DNA of 64,000 bases, from assembly GCA_963377175.1 (NCBI GenBank), contig CAUJNA010000487.1:153185-217184 (forward strand), given 5' to 3'. This DNA is from Effrenium voratum (lineage: Eukaryota; Sar; Dinophyceae; Suessiales; Symbiodiniaceae). The notes under the pieces were generated by a model. The model ran no database searches. It was not told the origin of the DNA and worked only from the letters and a program-made list of their open reading frames with translations. This document shows, piece after piece, positions 30,899 through 40,452 of this stretch. The position numbers and the translations under genes were made by a program. Numbering within the stretch: position 1 is the stretch's first letter; the number at the start of each line of letters is the position of its first letter.

Positions 30899-32758
30899 GT
30901 GGTGACCATGGAGTCCTCCAAGAAGAAAGCCAAACTTCAACACCTTCTGAAGTTCAAGGCCAGCTTGCCAGGGCATTCTCAGAGTGCTTTGGCGGCCTTC
31001 GTCCAAGCCACGAAAGAGCAGGGCCTCCCGGAAGCCAGTTCTTCCAACGACCAGCGAAAGGCACGGCAGCAGCTTCTTGAGTGCTGCCACGGCGGCCCCA
31101 TGGGACCTTTGATCCAGCAAGCAGAACTGCCCATCAGCGACGGTGCCACAGTGACCATCCATTTTGCGAATCTTTTGGTCTATATCACCAGTCTTTTCCA
31201 CCTGGGTGGCAGCTTCCATGATCTGGTCCAGAGGAAACACCAGTCCAATCCATCTTCGGTCGACAAGCCATGGTCGCTGATGCTGTACTGCGATGAGCTG
31301 GTGCCTGGTAACGTCTTAGGTCGTGCTCTCTGGGCGATTTACGGCACGTTCCACGAGCTAGGCCAGGAGGCGTTGTCCCATGAGGACGTCTGGCTTACCA
31401 TCAGCCTAGAACGCTCCACATTCGTGGCCCAACTGCCTGGAGGGATCGGCCAGATTTTTGCGAAGGTCCTGGAGGCCATATTTTGCAGCCCCATTGCAGA
31501 ACCACGAGGCGGCCTGCTCTTGAAAAGCCCATGTGGACCCAACATTCGTCTCCATTTCATTTGGGGGATTTGCTTGGCGGATGGAGCCGCCCACAAACAG
31601 GTGTGGGCCTCCAAGGGGCTGCTTGCTCTGTGCCAATGTGCACTCAGCAGCAACCATGACTCCAGGCGAGGATGTCATTGACCATGGGACGGCCAAATAC
31701 CACCAACTGAAGTTAACCACCGACGATGACGTCATCCAATCCTACCATCGCTTGGACCAACGCCAGAGAACATGCAGCAAGGCGGACTTCAGCCACTGGC
31801 AGCAGGGTGGACGTGGAATGCCCATGCCCTTCTGTTACACCAGCCACTGTTGTCCAGAGGCCAGATCCGACCAGTGAGCCAGTTTTGCCACGATTGGATG
31901 CATGGGATCTTGCAAGGCACTGGCCCTGTCGTCCTCTTCCAAACCATGCAGACCATTGGCAGTGCACTGGGTTACAGTGCTTGGGCTTCCATGGAAAAAT
32001 ATGTCCAGCTCTGGTCCTGTCCAGGGGCTTCAAAAGCAGGGCACCTACCAGCCTTGTTTTCCAACAAGATGGTGACCAAACACCAGGCAAGCAATAAGTT
32101 CTCCTGCCAGGCCAGCGACCTCTTGAGCATATCCCCCATTGCGCGGCATTATCTCCACACCATCATTATTCCGGCGGGCGGCTGCCCCAAAGCCTGCCAG
32201 GCCTTCTTGGCCCACGCAGATCTGCTTGACCAGGCGCACCAAGGAACCATGTATGGGGCCACAACCAGGGCCAGCCTGCTGCCAGCTGCGGAGTTTGCCA
32301 TCAAGGTCGTGGCCATGGAGATCACCACTCTGAAGGAGCCAGGTTTGTTTCCGGACAGCTGCCAGCTCATAAAGCCAAAGAAAGCCACCAAGCAGCAACT
32401 CCAAGTCCTCCGCCATTTTGTGGATGGCCCAGCAAATGAAGCCATGGTTGCTTCGAGTGCGAAGCTCGCCAGAGGTGGCACTATTCATGCCCACGACGTG
32501 GTGGTCTTCCACCAGCAAGACGGACGTTGGGAACTCGGCCAAGTCTGCCTCCATTTGGAATTGGGTGCACAGAAGCTCACACTTCTCCAACGGTGGACTC
32601 CCACGGTGGACAAAGCATCCCACTCTGCGAAATGCACCATCACGAACGAGCAAGGCTTCGTTCCCATCGATTCCATCCAGTACCCACTGCTGTATAGCAA
32701 AGGATCAGACCAAGAGGCCACAGCGCTCATCCCGTACCAGCTATACAGCAGTCTGTGA
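30899..32758 (+). CDS. Dinoflagellate transposase-like protein, two frame breaks
   Basis: Frames 30899-31681 and 31772-32758, bridged by a third (about 31650-31800: DVIQSYHRLDQRQRTCSKADF), make one protein of about 620 residues. Motifs in order are WSLMLYCDELVPGNVL, IYGTFHELGQEALSHEDVW, LPGGIGQIFAKVL, VSQFCHDWMHGILQ and a C-terminal charged domain. This arrangement recurs in many copies in Symbiodiniaceae genomes and has the look of a DDE-type transposase core: D in YCDE and D in HDWMH (consensus FDWMH), with an acid further on. The breaks near 31665 and 31790 suggest a dead copy. Gene-free DNA extends to 33.05 kb. Confidence 0.5.
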
Positions 32759-33045
32759 AACAATGATGCTTCACCCGAAAGGGTTCTTGGGAATTTAGGG
32801 TTTAGAATCTCAGCTCATGCCTTCATGGCTGGTGTATTTGAAACAGTTTAGACCATGACATGGCCATCCTTTTTTCAATAGGACATCCATTACACTGCCT
32901 ATATGGCCAGCTATACTTTCGGCATGATAATCCATGAGAAAGCCTTTTTGGCCAGCCCATTTCTAGAGCGTTCCCATACTTAAGCCCTTTCCCGGCCATG
33001 TGTTTACACTGAATATGTGCCAGGAAAACCACACCGAAAAGCACA

Positions 33046-33135
33046 CTTATAACTAGTTATATCTAGTTAGCTAACTCCACCTAACTAGTTGTAAAAAAAT
33101 ACTTAACTCATGTTAACCAAGATAACTAGTTATAA
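33046..33135. repeat. 14-bp inverted repeat, TTATAACTAGTTAT arms, 90 bp span
   Basis: TTATAACTAGTTAT near 33046-33059 is matched by ATAACTAGTTATAA near 33122-33135, with further CTAGTTA copies between. It marks the left edge of the GC-rich viral block and could be a tiny nonautonomous element or a viral end. Confidence 0.5.
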
Positions 33136-34275
33136 CACAGCGAGGATTCCAAGTAGGTCCTCGCACCAGAACAGCCCCGGCTCCAAAAGGCAGCGCGGGG
33201 TCAAAACGCTTCCACTCGACTATCGGCGGCAGCTCCTGCCGCGCCTCGCCGCGGTACAGCGTGCGCCACGCGTCCCGCTCCAGCACGCGCTTCACGCACC
33301 GGTACATGTAGCAGTGCCCGTTGAAGCACAGGAAGCACACGGCGCAGTGTCTCTTCAGCGCAGTCGTAGCTGTCCACCACGTCGCTCTGCGAGCTCAGGA
33401 ACCACATAGGGGCGTCGCGCCAGACACAGAACTGCCGGACCTCCTCGGCCGAGACGCCCAGGCCCTGCCAGTCGTGGCAGAGCATGGTGTCGAAGTCCGC
33501 ACAGACCTCCTCGAGGCTAAGCTGCAGCAGCTCCGCAAGACGCAGAGCGGCTTGTCCACGAAGGCGCTGGCCAGCACGTCCTCCTCGCAGGGCAGCTGGA
33601 AGCTCACGCCCGCATGCGCTGCCACAGCAGCGTCTCCACCTCCGTCCGCGAGTTCTGGTAGTGCGTGCTCTGCGTGCTGACCAGCCAGCGCCCCTCGAGG
33701 TCCAGGTAGTACGTCTCGTCCGAGAGCTGGAGGATGGACCCCGCGCATTCCCCGAACAAGGCCTCCACCCCCCGCCGCTGCGCCACCTGCTCCTTGGTGA
33801 GTCCCGCGGGGCGCCGAGTCATGGCGCCCCCGAGCTCGTTGATCGGTAGCCAGTCTTTCCGCTCGTAGGCCGCGCCCGCGTTCCGCCCGCTGCGCCGCCG
33901 GCCGCGGATGACCACCGGTACGTGGACCAGGTACTCATAGTACTTGTCTCGGAAGAAGGCCTTCCCCAGCTTGGTGAGCCGGTGCTCGCCGTCGCCCTCC
34001 AAAGACCGCACGAGCTTCTTCTGCCCGTTGCGCAGGAGAATGGAGTCGTTGGGCCCCTCGCGGATGAGGGGCTGGTTGTAGTCGAAGTCCTTGGTGGGGG
34101 GGCGCAGCCCCAGGTGCGAGTAGTAGTGCTGCCCCGCTCGGGTCAGCTGCCCGTCCGTGCGCGCGATCAGCGCGTAGGCGCCCGCCCCTCTGCGTAGACG
34201 GAGCCATCCGCCGTCGTGCGACCCCTGGCGCCCATATCCGCCGCCTCGCTGATGTGTTGTCATTGTCTCATCCAA
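33113..34275 (-). CDS. Unknown protein of the GC-rich viral element, frame breaks
   Basis: From ATG 34275 a 223-residue frame includes KDFDYNQPLIREGPND, LTKLGKAFFRDKYYEYLV and KDWLPINELG. After a break near 33540 another frame reads LSLEEVCADFDTMLCHDW and VRQFCVWRDAPMWFLSSQS. After a break near 33340 a third reads CFLCFNGHCYMYRCVKRVL and WKRFDPALPFGAG. Together they cover about 380 residues. No catalytic motif is certain. The 'NGHCYMYR' strand recalls the region preceding the exonuclease of type B DNA polymerases, but that is weak and the element already encodes a TVpol. It lies downstream of the penton gene on the same strand. Confidence 0.4.
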
Positions 34276-34430
34276 CTTGCCATTCTTTTTTACGGGGCCA
34301 GATTTTTTTGTCGGTCGGCCGGGCCGCGACTTTCCGGGGCATCTGTGCAGGATTTTGCATGATTTGCATGGCCACCAGAACGTTCGATGTCTGCGTGGAT
34401 TGATGAGGGAGAGGGAGCTGGAGGGGGCCC

Positions 34431-34898
34431 TTATAGGAACTTATAGGAACTTATGGGTGGACCCTGAACCAACCCCCTTTGGGCCATCATGCGGGCGAAC
34501 TCAAAGACCTGCTGTCCGCCAGAGACGAAGCTGGGGCCAAGCATGTGGTCGATGCTGAAGGGCTTGGTCGGCGATGCGGCCGGCGAGGTGGGGTAGTCCA
34601 CAACGTTAGGGAACTGCTGCTGCAGCTCCAGATCGTTCAGAATGAGGCGGTTGCCGTCGTAGGCTACGCTCAGGCTGTTAGTGGTTTCGCTGTAGGTAGC
34701 AGTAGCGAAGTTGGAGCTGATCCAGGCTGCCAGCCGGGAGCCCGTGTAGGCGCCTTCCGGAAGGAGCGCCCAATTCAGCGTGCCGAGCGCGGCGTCTACC
34801 CAGTACAAGTAGCGGCCCCGGTCTGTCGAGAGGAAGCTATCGGCGATTCTGATCTTATAGACGGCCAGCCTGGCATCGCTCTGCAGGTTCTGGCCCAC
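34431..34898 (-). CDS. Penton/minor capsid protein fragment, GC-rich PLV
   Basis: A 155-residue frame: VYKIRIADSFLS, GRYLYWVDA, GAYTGSRLAAWISSN, ILNDLELQQQFPN, FEFARMMAQRG. GAYTGSRLAAWISSN and the surrounding strand order match the AT-rich PLV penton at 2490-3325 (GSYVGSELATELQN). The N-terminal 'S.DF.I.LP' part was not found upstream, where the DNA is noncoding, so the gene is 5'-truncated or has lost frame there. It would occupy capsid vertices. It and the next gene run in the same direction. Confidence 0.5.
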   Translation of the reverse strand: MGQNLQSDARLAVYKIRIADSFLSTDRGRYLYWVDAALGTLNWALLPEGAYTGSRLAAWISSNFATATYSETTNSLSVAYDGNRLILNDLELQQQFPNVVDYPTSPAASPTKPFSIDHMLGPSFVSGGQQVFEFARMMAQRGLVQGPPISSYKFL

Positions 34899-35379
34899 GC
34901 CTCATAACTGGGAACAAACGTTGCTGGTGATGCTGGGGGTGTTGTTGGCGATGCTGCCCCAACTTAGGGGTGTGGAAACAGAGGTCCGTTTTCACGCCCC
35001 CCTGAAGCTTTCAGGGTCTCTTCTAAGGCGGCTTCATTGGCGCCAACAACACCGTCGATTTTGGAGCTTATCCATGTGCAATCAACTCAATCCCTGCCCT
35101 CCGAGCAGGGCTACTTCAATCAACACCACGGAAACCCAGCTTGCCAGCCTGTGACCCCTTCTCGATTTTGGCATGACATGTTTTCTTGCATGCGTTTTGC
35201 GTGGGTTTTTGCACGGATGCCACGTTGATTTTTTGCATGATTTTGCTTGCTAGGGGACCTTTCGGTGTGGCGCGGATTCGTGTGGCAAATCTTCAGATGA
35301 GGACTTTGAAGGTTGAAGTGGAGGAGGGTTCCATGTGAACAGTTTTGTCGATCCTCTGAGAGAGGGATGTTCCGCACAG

Positions 35380-35700
35380 CGCATCAGCCCGGCTCGAGCA
35401 CAACAGCACCAGCAACAGCACCAGCAACAGCACCAGCGACAGCAGTGTTCACTGGCTCGGGTAGCGGGGCAAGGTTTCGGGTAGCGGCAAGGTCTTGGGT
35501 AGCGGGGTCGGGTAGCGGCAAGGTCTCGGGTAGCGGGGCAAGGTCTCGGGTAGCGGGGCAAGGTTTCGGGTAGCGGCAAGGTCTCGGGTAGCGGGACAAG
35601 GTTTCGGGTAGCGGCAAGGTCTCGGGTAGCGGGACAAGGTTTTGGGTAGCGGCAAGGTCTCGGGTAGCGGGACAAGCAGGAGGTTGGCTCGGGTCTCGGC
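35380..35700. repeat. GGGTAGCGGCAAGGTCTC minisatellite
   Basis: About 12 imperfect copies of an 18-22 base unit (TCGGGTAGCGGCAAGG) preceded by CAGCAACAGCACCAG repeats and followed by CAGCAGCATCAACAG repeats. Translations are repeats of Pro-Ala-Thr-Arg type and are not taken as genes. Confidence 0.85.
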
Positions 35701-35929
35701 TCGGGCATCAGCATCAGCAGCAGCATCAACAGCAGCATCCACAGCAGCATCAACAGCGCCCGGCGCGCTCGCCCCTCGTGATGGCGGATGGTGGAGAGGC
35801 TGTCTTTTTTTTCCTTGCAAAACCATGCCCTTTTTTTGCGTCTCAGGACCAAAGCTGGGGGCCGTGGCTGGGCCAGGTGGTGGGCGTTCCTGTTTTTTTC
35901 AGGGTCCTTTTTTTGCTTCCTCTGCTAGG

Positions 35930-36954
35930 ATTTGCGGGGCTCCGGCGGAGAGGACGTTTGGGTCGTTGTCAGGGGGGAGGGGTTTCTTTTTTCTCCTGTC
36001 AGGAGTGGAATGCCTCCGCGTGGAGCGGGCGGGAGGCCGGTCGAGCGCTCGCACGCGCGTCGTTCGACTTTTTCTGCTGTCAGGAGGGAGCGTGGCCCGG
36101 CGGTTGGCAGGACGGCCGCGGTTTTTTTTTTTTGGAGGGTTTCCTCTTTTTTCTTTCCGTGCCCGCCAGGAGGCGGCTTGGAGGCCAAGCCGCAGGCGCG
36201 TTCTTCGTCGTTCGCCTTTTTTCCTCTCGGTTTTTGCGTCGCTCGCGGAGGCCTCCGCCGTCCAAGCTCCGCCGGGAGGCGGAGTTTAACTCCGCCAAGG
36301 CGCTTTTTTTCCTTCGTTTTCCTTTTTTTTCCGCTCGCCTGGCAGGACCGGGCACGCGTTGAGCTCGCCGTGAAGGCGCGTTCTTCGTCGTTCGGATGTC
36401 GGCCTTGTTTTTTCCTGTCAGGACGAGAAGCTCAACCCGTTTTGCAGGCGGCGTTGATGAAGGAGCTCGCCTTGCAGGCGCGTTTCCCTTCCTTCTTTTC
36501 CCCCCCTTTTTGGGGGTTTTTCCCTGGTCAGGCCACTCGCGTGGCGGTGCTCGAGTCCGAGCTGCGGGGCGAGAAAGCCTGGACGCAAGGCTTTCAGGCC
36601 CGCTGCCGGGCGTCTTTTTTCGTTTCCCCCCCCCCTGCCCTCCCGTTGTGCCCCGCCAGGCGGATGCCATCGCGCTCCGACGGGAGCTGGAGCAGCTCAA
36701 GGCTCATCCGTCGACCGTTGAAATCGATCGGCTTCGCTTTCGTGCCAGGGCTCCGCGTCGGCGCCGCCTCCGAAGCGGGCTCGTGGCGGAGGACCCCCCG
36801 CCGTCGTTTTCCTTTTTTTCGATCCTTCGCGATCGACCCCTCGCAGGACAATGAGCCCGGCGCGACCTTCGACCTCGGCCTCGACCCGGAGGAAAAAGCG
36901 CTCGGGCCCGCAATCGAGCCGCTGCCGCTCAGACGCCTTCGACTTGGCACATAG
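35930..36954 (+). CDS. 3' part of a host-type coiled-coil gene with many short introns
   Basis: Short charged exons alternate with T-rich introns ending in TGTCAG or GCCAG. Exon readings include REAQPVLQAALMKELALQA (near 36424), ATRVAVLESELRGEKAW (near 36532), ADAIALRRELEQLKAHP (near 36660) and a final exon DNEPGATFDLGLDPEEKAL that runs to a stop at 36952-36954. The exons together look like an Ala/Leu/Glu coiled coil. Several introns begin GTTCTTCGTCGTTCG, an unusual shared 5' end. Exon limits are approximate and the 5' part was not found. It interrupts the viral block, so it is host DNA or a captured segment. Confidence 0.45.
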
Positions 36955-36956
36955 GC

Positions 36957-38065
36957 ATTTAGATTTTTATATAAATAAAAAAAGCCACCCTCATCCTTGA
37001 GGTGTGTGATATAGGGATGCCAACATGCGAAGCGCACGGAGCTGAGTTCCAGGTCGTTGGGCGAAGCAGTATTAATCCTACGCGCCCACTCGGCACTGCC
37101 CAAAAAACCTCCCCCCAGCGCCAGACCCAGGCCATTTGACAAGCCGCGAGGAAGTATTCTTTTCTTTTTTTATAAAAAACTAAATGCTTCAATCCCTCTG
37201 CAGGCAGTCTGACAAGGAATGCATGTGTTTAGTTTTTATATAAAATAAAACTTTATTTTTTTTAAAAAAAGAAAAGAATACTTCCTCGCGGCTTGTCAAA
37301 TGGCCTAGCTCTGTGCCCCTTGAGGCGGTTGTGTTCATATAAAAATCTAAATGCTTCAATCCCTCTGCAGGCAGTCTGACAAGGAATGCATGCGTTTAGT
37401 TAGTTTTATATAAAATAAAGACTTTATTTTGAAAAATAAAACCGCCTCAAGGGGCACAGAGCTAGGCCATTTGACAAGCCGCGAGGAAGTGTTTCGTTAA
37501 AAAAAATAGTTTTTATTTTATATAAAACCTAAACGCTCACATTCCTTGTCAGACTGCCTGCAGAGGGATTGAAGCATTTAGCTTTTTAGAAAAATAAAAC
37601 CGCCTCAAGGGGCACAGAAAGCGGATGCCAGGGATCGAAGCATTTAGATTTTTATATAAATAAAAAACCGCCTCAGGGGCGGCACGGAAAGCACGGGATG
37701 CCAGGGATGGAAGCATTTAGATTTTTATATAAATAAAAAACCGCCTCAGGGGGGCACGGAAAGCACGAGAGACAGCCTGCCAGGGGTGGAAGCATTTAGA
37801 TTTTTATATAAATAAAAAAAACCGCCTCAGGGGGCACAGAAAGCACGGGAGACAACCTGCCAGGGATCGAAGCATTTAGATTTTTATATAAATAAAAAAC
37901 CGCCTCAGGGGGCACAGAAAGCACGGAATGCCAGGGATGGAAGCATTTAGATTTTTATATAAATAAAAAAACCGCCTCAAGGGGGGCACGGAATCACGAG
38001 AACAGCCTGCCAGGGATGGAAGCATTAGATTTTTATATAAAATAAAAAACCCCTCAGGGGCACAG
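36957..38065. repeat. Tandem and inverted 75-130 bp repeats, TTTTTATATAAATAAA family
   Basis: At least nine copies of TTTAGATTTTTATATAAA-type segments joined to CCGCCTCAGGGG, GCACAGAAAGCACG and GCCAGGGATGGAAGC. Units at 37620-38065 are direct; those at 37150-37560 include inverted pairs (AATGCTTCAATCCCTCTGCA and its complement). No gene is present. Confidence 0.85.
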
Positions 38066-38067
38066 AA

Positions 38068-38818
38068 AGCACGCCCAGCGCACACGGCCACAGGCGCCGT
38101 CGCCGGAGCCACGCTGTCGTCCACAGGGGCCGTGTCAGGTAGCTCGCTGAGCATCACGGGGGCGGCCAGCGTGGGCCTGCTGAGCTCAGCCACCGGAATC
38201 ACGGGCAGCACGTTGACCATCAACAACACGGCCAACGCCGGGAACTTCACCACGGTGGGCGACGTGTCCACGGGGACGTTGACAGCCTCGGGCGCAGCAA
38301 CCGCGGCGAGCTTCGCAGCTACCGGGGCGCTCACGGGCGCCACGCTGACCATCACCGGGGCGGCCTCCGCGGGCCCGCTGGACTGCGAGAGCCTGGACTG
38401 CACCTTCACGGCCACGAGCGGCGGAGTGTCGACGGGCAGCGTGGTCTGCGGCGACGTGACGAGCTCGGGCACGGTCTCCGCGCTCTTCGCCTCCAACACG
38501 CTCATCGTGACCAACACCTCCGACTTCTCGGACGATCTCTTCCTGACGAAGAACTGGGCGGGCTGGAGCAAGCTGCAGATTTCCAACAACAGCGCGGCCT
38601 CCGACAGCGGCCCGGAGCTGCTGGGGGTCTTCCTGGAGCGGGACGGCGGGACGCACCAGTGCGAGCTCATCATGATCAACGATGAGGCGCTGGTGCAGAC
38701 GAAGAGCCTCTCGACGCAGCTGTTCTTGACCACGAACCAGAGGAACCCCGGCTGCCTCGTGATCGCGGGCAACACGGGCAACGTGGTCTGCAACACGAGC
38801 TTCACGCTCTCTCTTTAG
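38068..38818 (+). pseudogene. Partial second copy of the fibre gene, cut by a TIR element
   Basis: 38068-38806 is a near copy of about 43371-44118 in the fibre gene (ASVGLLSSATGITGSTLTIN, then FLERDGG, then NPGCLVIAGNTGNVV). This copy stays in frame over about 230 residues where the other copy has indels and a stop. It has an in-frame deletion of about 21 bases before FLERDGG. It ends at CNTSFT where the TIR element at 38812 begins, so the C-terminal S74-type domain is missing. Confidence 0.7.
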
Positions 38819-39612
38819 AGGGGGTTTCCCAAATGGATTCTATTCTACCTGAGAGGCTCCTGGCACTCGTCCGTCCAGCATTTGACCTCGTCCTGCGAAG
38901 GATTCGAAGTCTAAAACGCTGCGTGCAGGCGTGTGGCTGCAAAATAATGACCCCTAGATATGCTTGCAAAATGCCCAGCAGCTGCGTTTCTGCAAGGCGA
39001 GCTAAAAAAAAACAGGGGAAAAAAAGAAAGCCAAGCCAAACCAGCCAGAAAGCCAGCCAGGAGCCAAACCAAACCAGCCAGAAAGCCAGCCAGAAGCCAA
39101 GCCAAACCAGCCAGGAGCCAAGCCAAACCAGCCAGAAAGCCAGCCAGAAGCCAAGCCAAACCAGCCAGAAAGCCAGCCAGGAGCCAAACCAAACCAGTCA
39201 GAAAGCCAGCCAGGAGCCAAACCAAACCAGCCAGAAAGCCAGCCAGAAGCCAAGCCAAACCAGCCAGAAAGCCAGCCAGAAGCCAAGCCAAACCAGCCAG
39301 AAAGCCAGCCAGAAAGCCAGCCAGAAAGCCAGCCAGAAGCCAAGCCAAGCCAGCCAGAAGCCAAGCCAAGCCAGCCAGAAGCCAACCAAAAAAGCCAGCC
39401 AGGGTTTCCTTTGAGGGCGCTCGCCTTGCAGAAACAAAGGCAGCTGCTGGGCATTTTGCCAAACCGCATATCTAGGGGTCATTATTTTGCAGCCACACGC
39501 CTGCACGCAGCGTTTTAGACTTCGAATCCTTCGCAGGACGAGGTCAAATGCTGGACGGACGAGTGCAAGGAGCCTCTCAGGTAGAATAGAATCCATTTGG
39601 GAAACCCCCTCT
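38812..39612. mobile_element. Nonautonomous element with about 190-bp terminal inverted repeats, copy 1
   Basis: The left end CTTTAGAGGGGGTTTCCC (38812 onward) is the complement of the right end GGGAAACCCCCTCTAAAG (to 39612). Similarity extends inward for about 190 bases on each side (through CAAAATAATGACCCCTAG). The middle (39020-39400) is a tandem array of GCCAGCCAGAAGCCAAG units of 18-25 bases. No transposase is present. It ends the fibre copy at its left edge. The same TIRs occur at 52942-53478. Confidence 0.8.
39020..39400 (+). repeat. AACCAGCCAGAAAGCCAGCC minisatellite inside the TIR element
   Basis: More than 15 imperfect units. Both strands give long open frames (Lys-Pro-Ala-Arg-Ser or Trp-Leu-Ala-Gly repeats) that are artefacts of the repeat. 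Confidence 0.85.
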
Positions 39613-40452
39613 AAAGTTCTGTGTTCGCGCTTTCGCGCGGCGCAGTCTGCAGCTGTCGCTGCAGTCACTGCGCAGTTCGCGCAGTTCGCGTCTGCGGAAC
39701 TCCACGCGGAACTCCACGCGGGCAGCAACCAAAAAATGGTTGGTGCCTGTTTCCAGTTCTGAGGCACTTCGAGAACACAAGTGCCACTTGTGTTGAGCAT
39801 CGCCACCTGCCCGGCATCGGAGCCCTGCCGAGCCCGCGCCAAGGTCGGAATTCTTCCCAGGAAAAAAAAATCCAGTTGTCCTGTGGGGGGACAACTGTCC
39901 AAAGTTTCGGCGAACCTGCCCGGCATCGGAGCCACGCCAGCCCGCCGACGTGGAGGCTTCGATACCTAGCGTGCCAGGCACGCAGCTGATGTCTCATATG
40001 TTATCACCAACTACGAAGCAGTGTCCGATTATGTCGGACACTGGCTCCATCGTGCGCAGGTCCCGCGATTGACCGGCGCCATCGGTCAAATCAAATTGAG
40101 TCACATCCGGGAAAAAACCCTGGTGCGGGCCTGGTGCGGGCCTGGTGCGGGCCTGGCGCGGGCCTGGCGCGGGCCTGGTGCGGGCCTGGTGCGGGCCTTG
40201 CGGAAACTTGCGCCGAAGAGGGGTTGGTGTGTTTGACACACCAACAAGCGGTGACGCCTGTGAGGGGGTGGTGTGTCAAACACAATACCCCCGCCGGCAT
40301 GCCACTCCAAGACCGAAGCCGCGGGTTCGGACTGAATGGTACTCAACTGCGCTCGCGGCAGGAATCGAGCCCCGTGCGGAGTAAGAAGCGCTTAGCTCCT
40401 TGGCCGACGCCTTAGCCACTGGACTAAGGCGTCGGCGAGAACATATGTAAAC
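39613..40452. other. Intergenic spacer with short repeats and hairpins
   Basis: No gene is present. It holds GCGGAACTCCACGC repeats (39690), a CTGCCCGGCATCGGAGCC module also present at 54050 (39808, 39917), a palindrome CAGTGTCCGA..TCGGACACTG (40019-40043), a GGGCCTGGTGC minisatellite (40116-40198) and a hairpin TTGGTGTG..CACACCAA (40223-40243). Confidence 0.6.
40361..40427 (-). other. tRNA-like Pol III promoter (A and B boxes)
   Basis: On the minus strand TAGTCCAGTGG (40427-40417) matches the A-box consensus. GGCTCGATTCC (40371-40361) matches the B box with one change. The spacing of 45 bases is longer than a usual class I tRNA, and the acceptor stem does not pair, so this is not a functional tRNA. 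It fits a tRNA-derived SINE head or a tRNA pseudogene. It lies just upstream of the fibre gene. Confidence 0.4.

Noticed and set aside
34800..34980. Promoter or origin in the spacer next to the penton
   Set aside because: No recognisable motif or structure beyond short chance palindromes.
38911..39475. Open frames of 155-183 residues on both strands with Lys-Pro-Ala-Arg or Trp-Leu-Ala-Gly repeats
   Set aside because: Artefacts of the 18-25 base minisatellite inside the TIR element.
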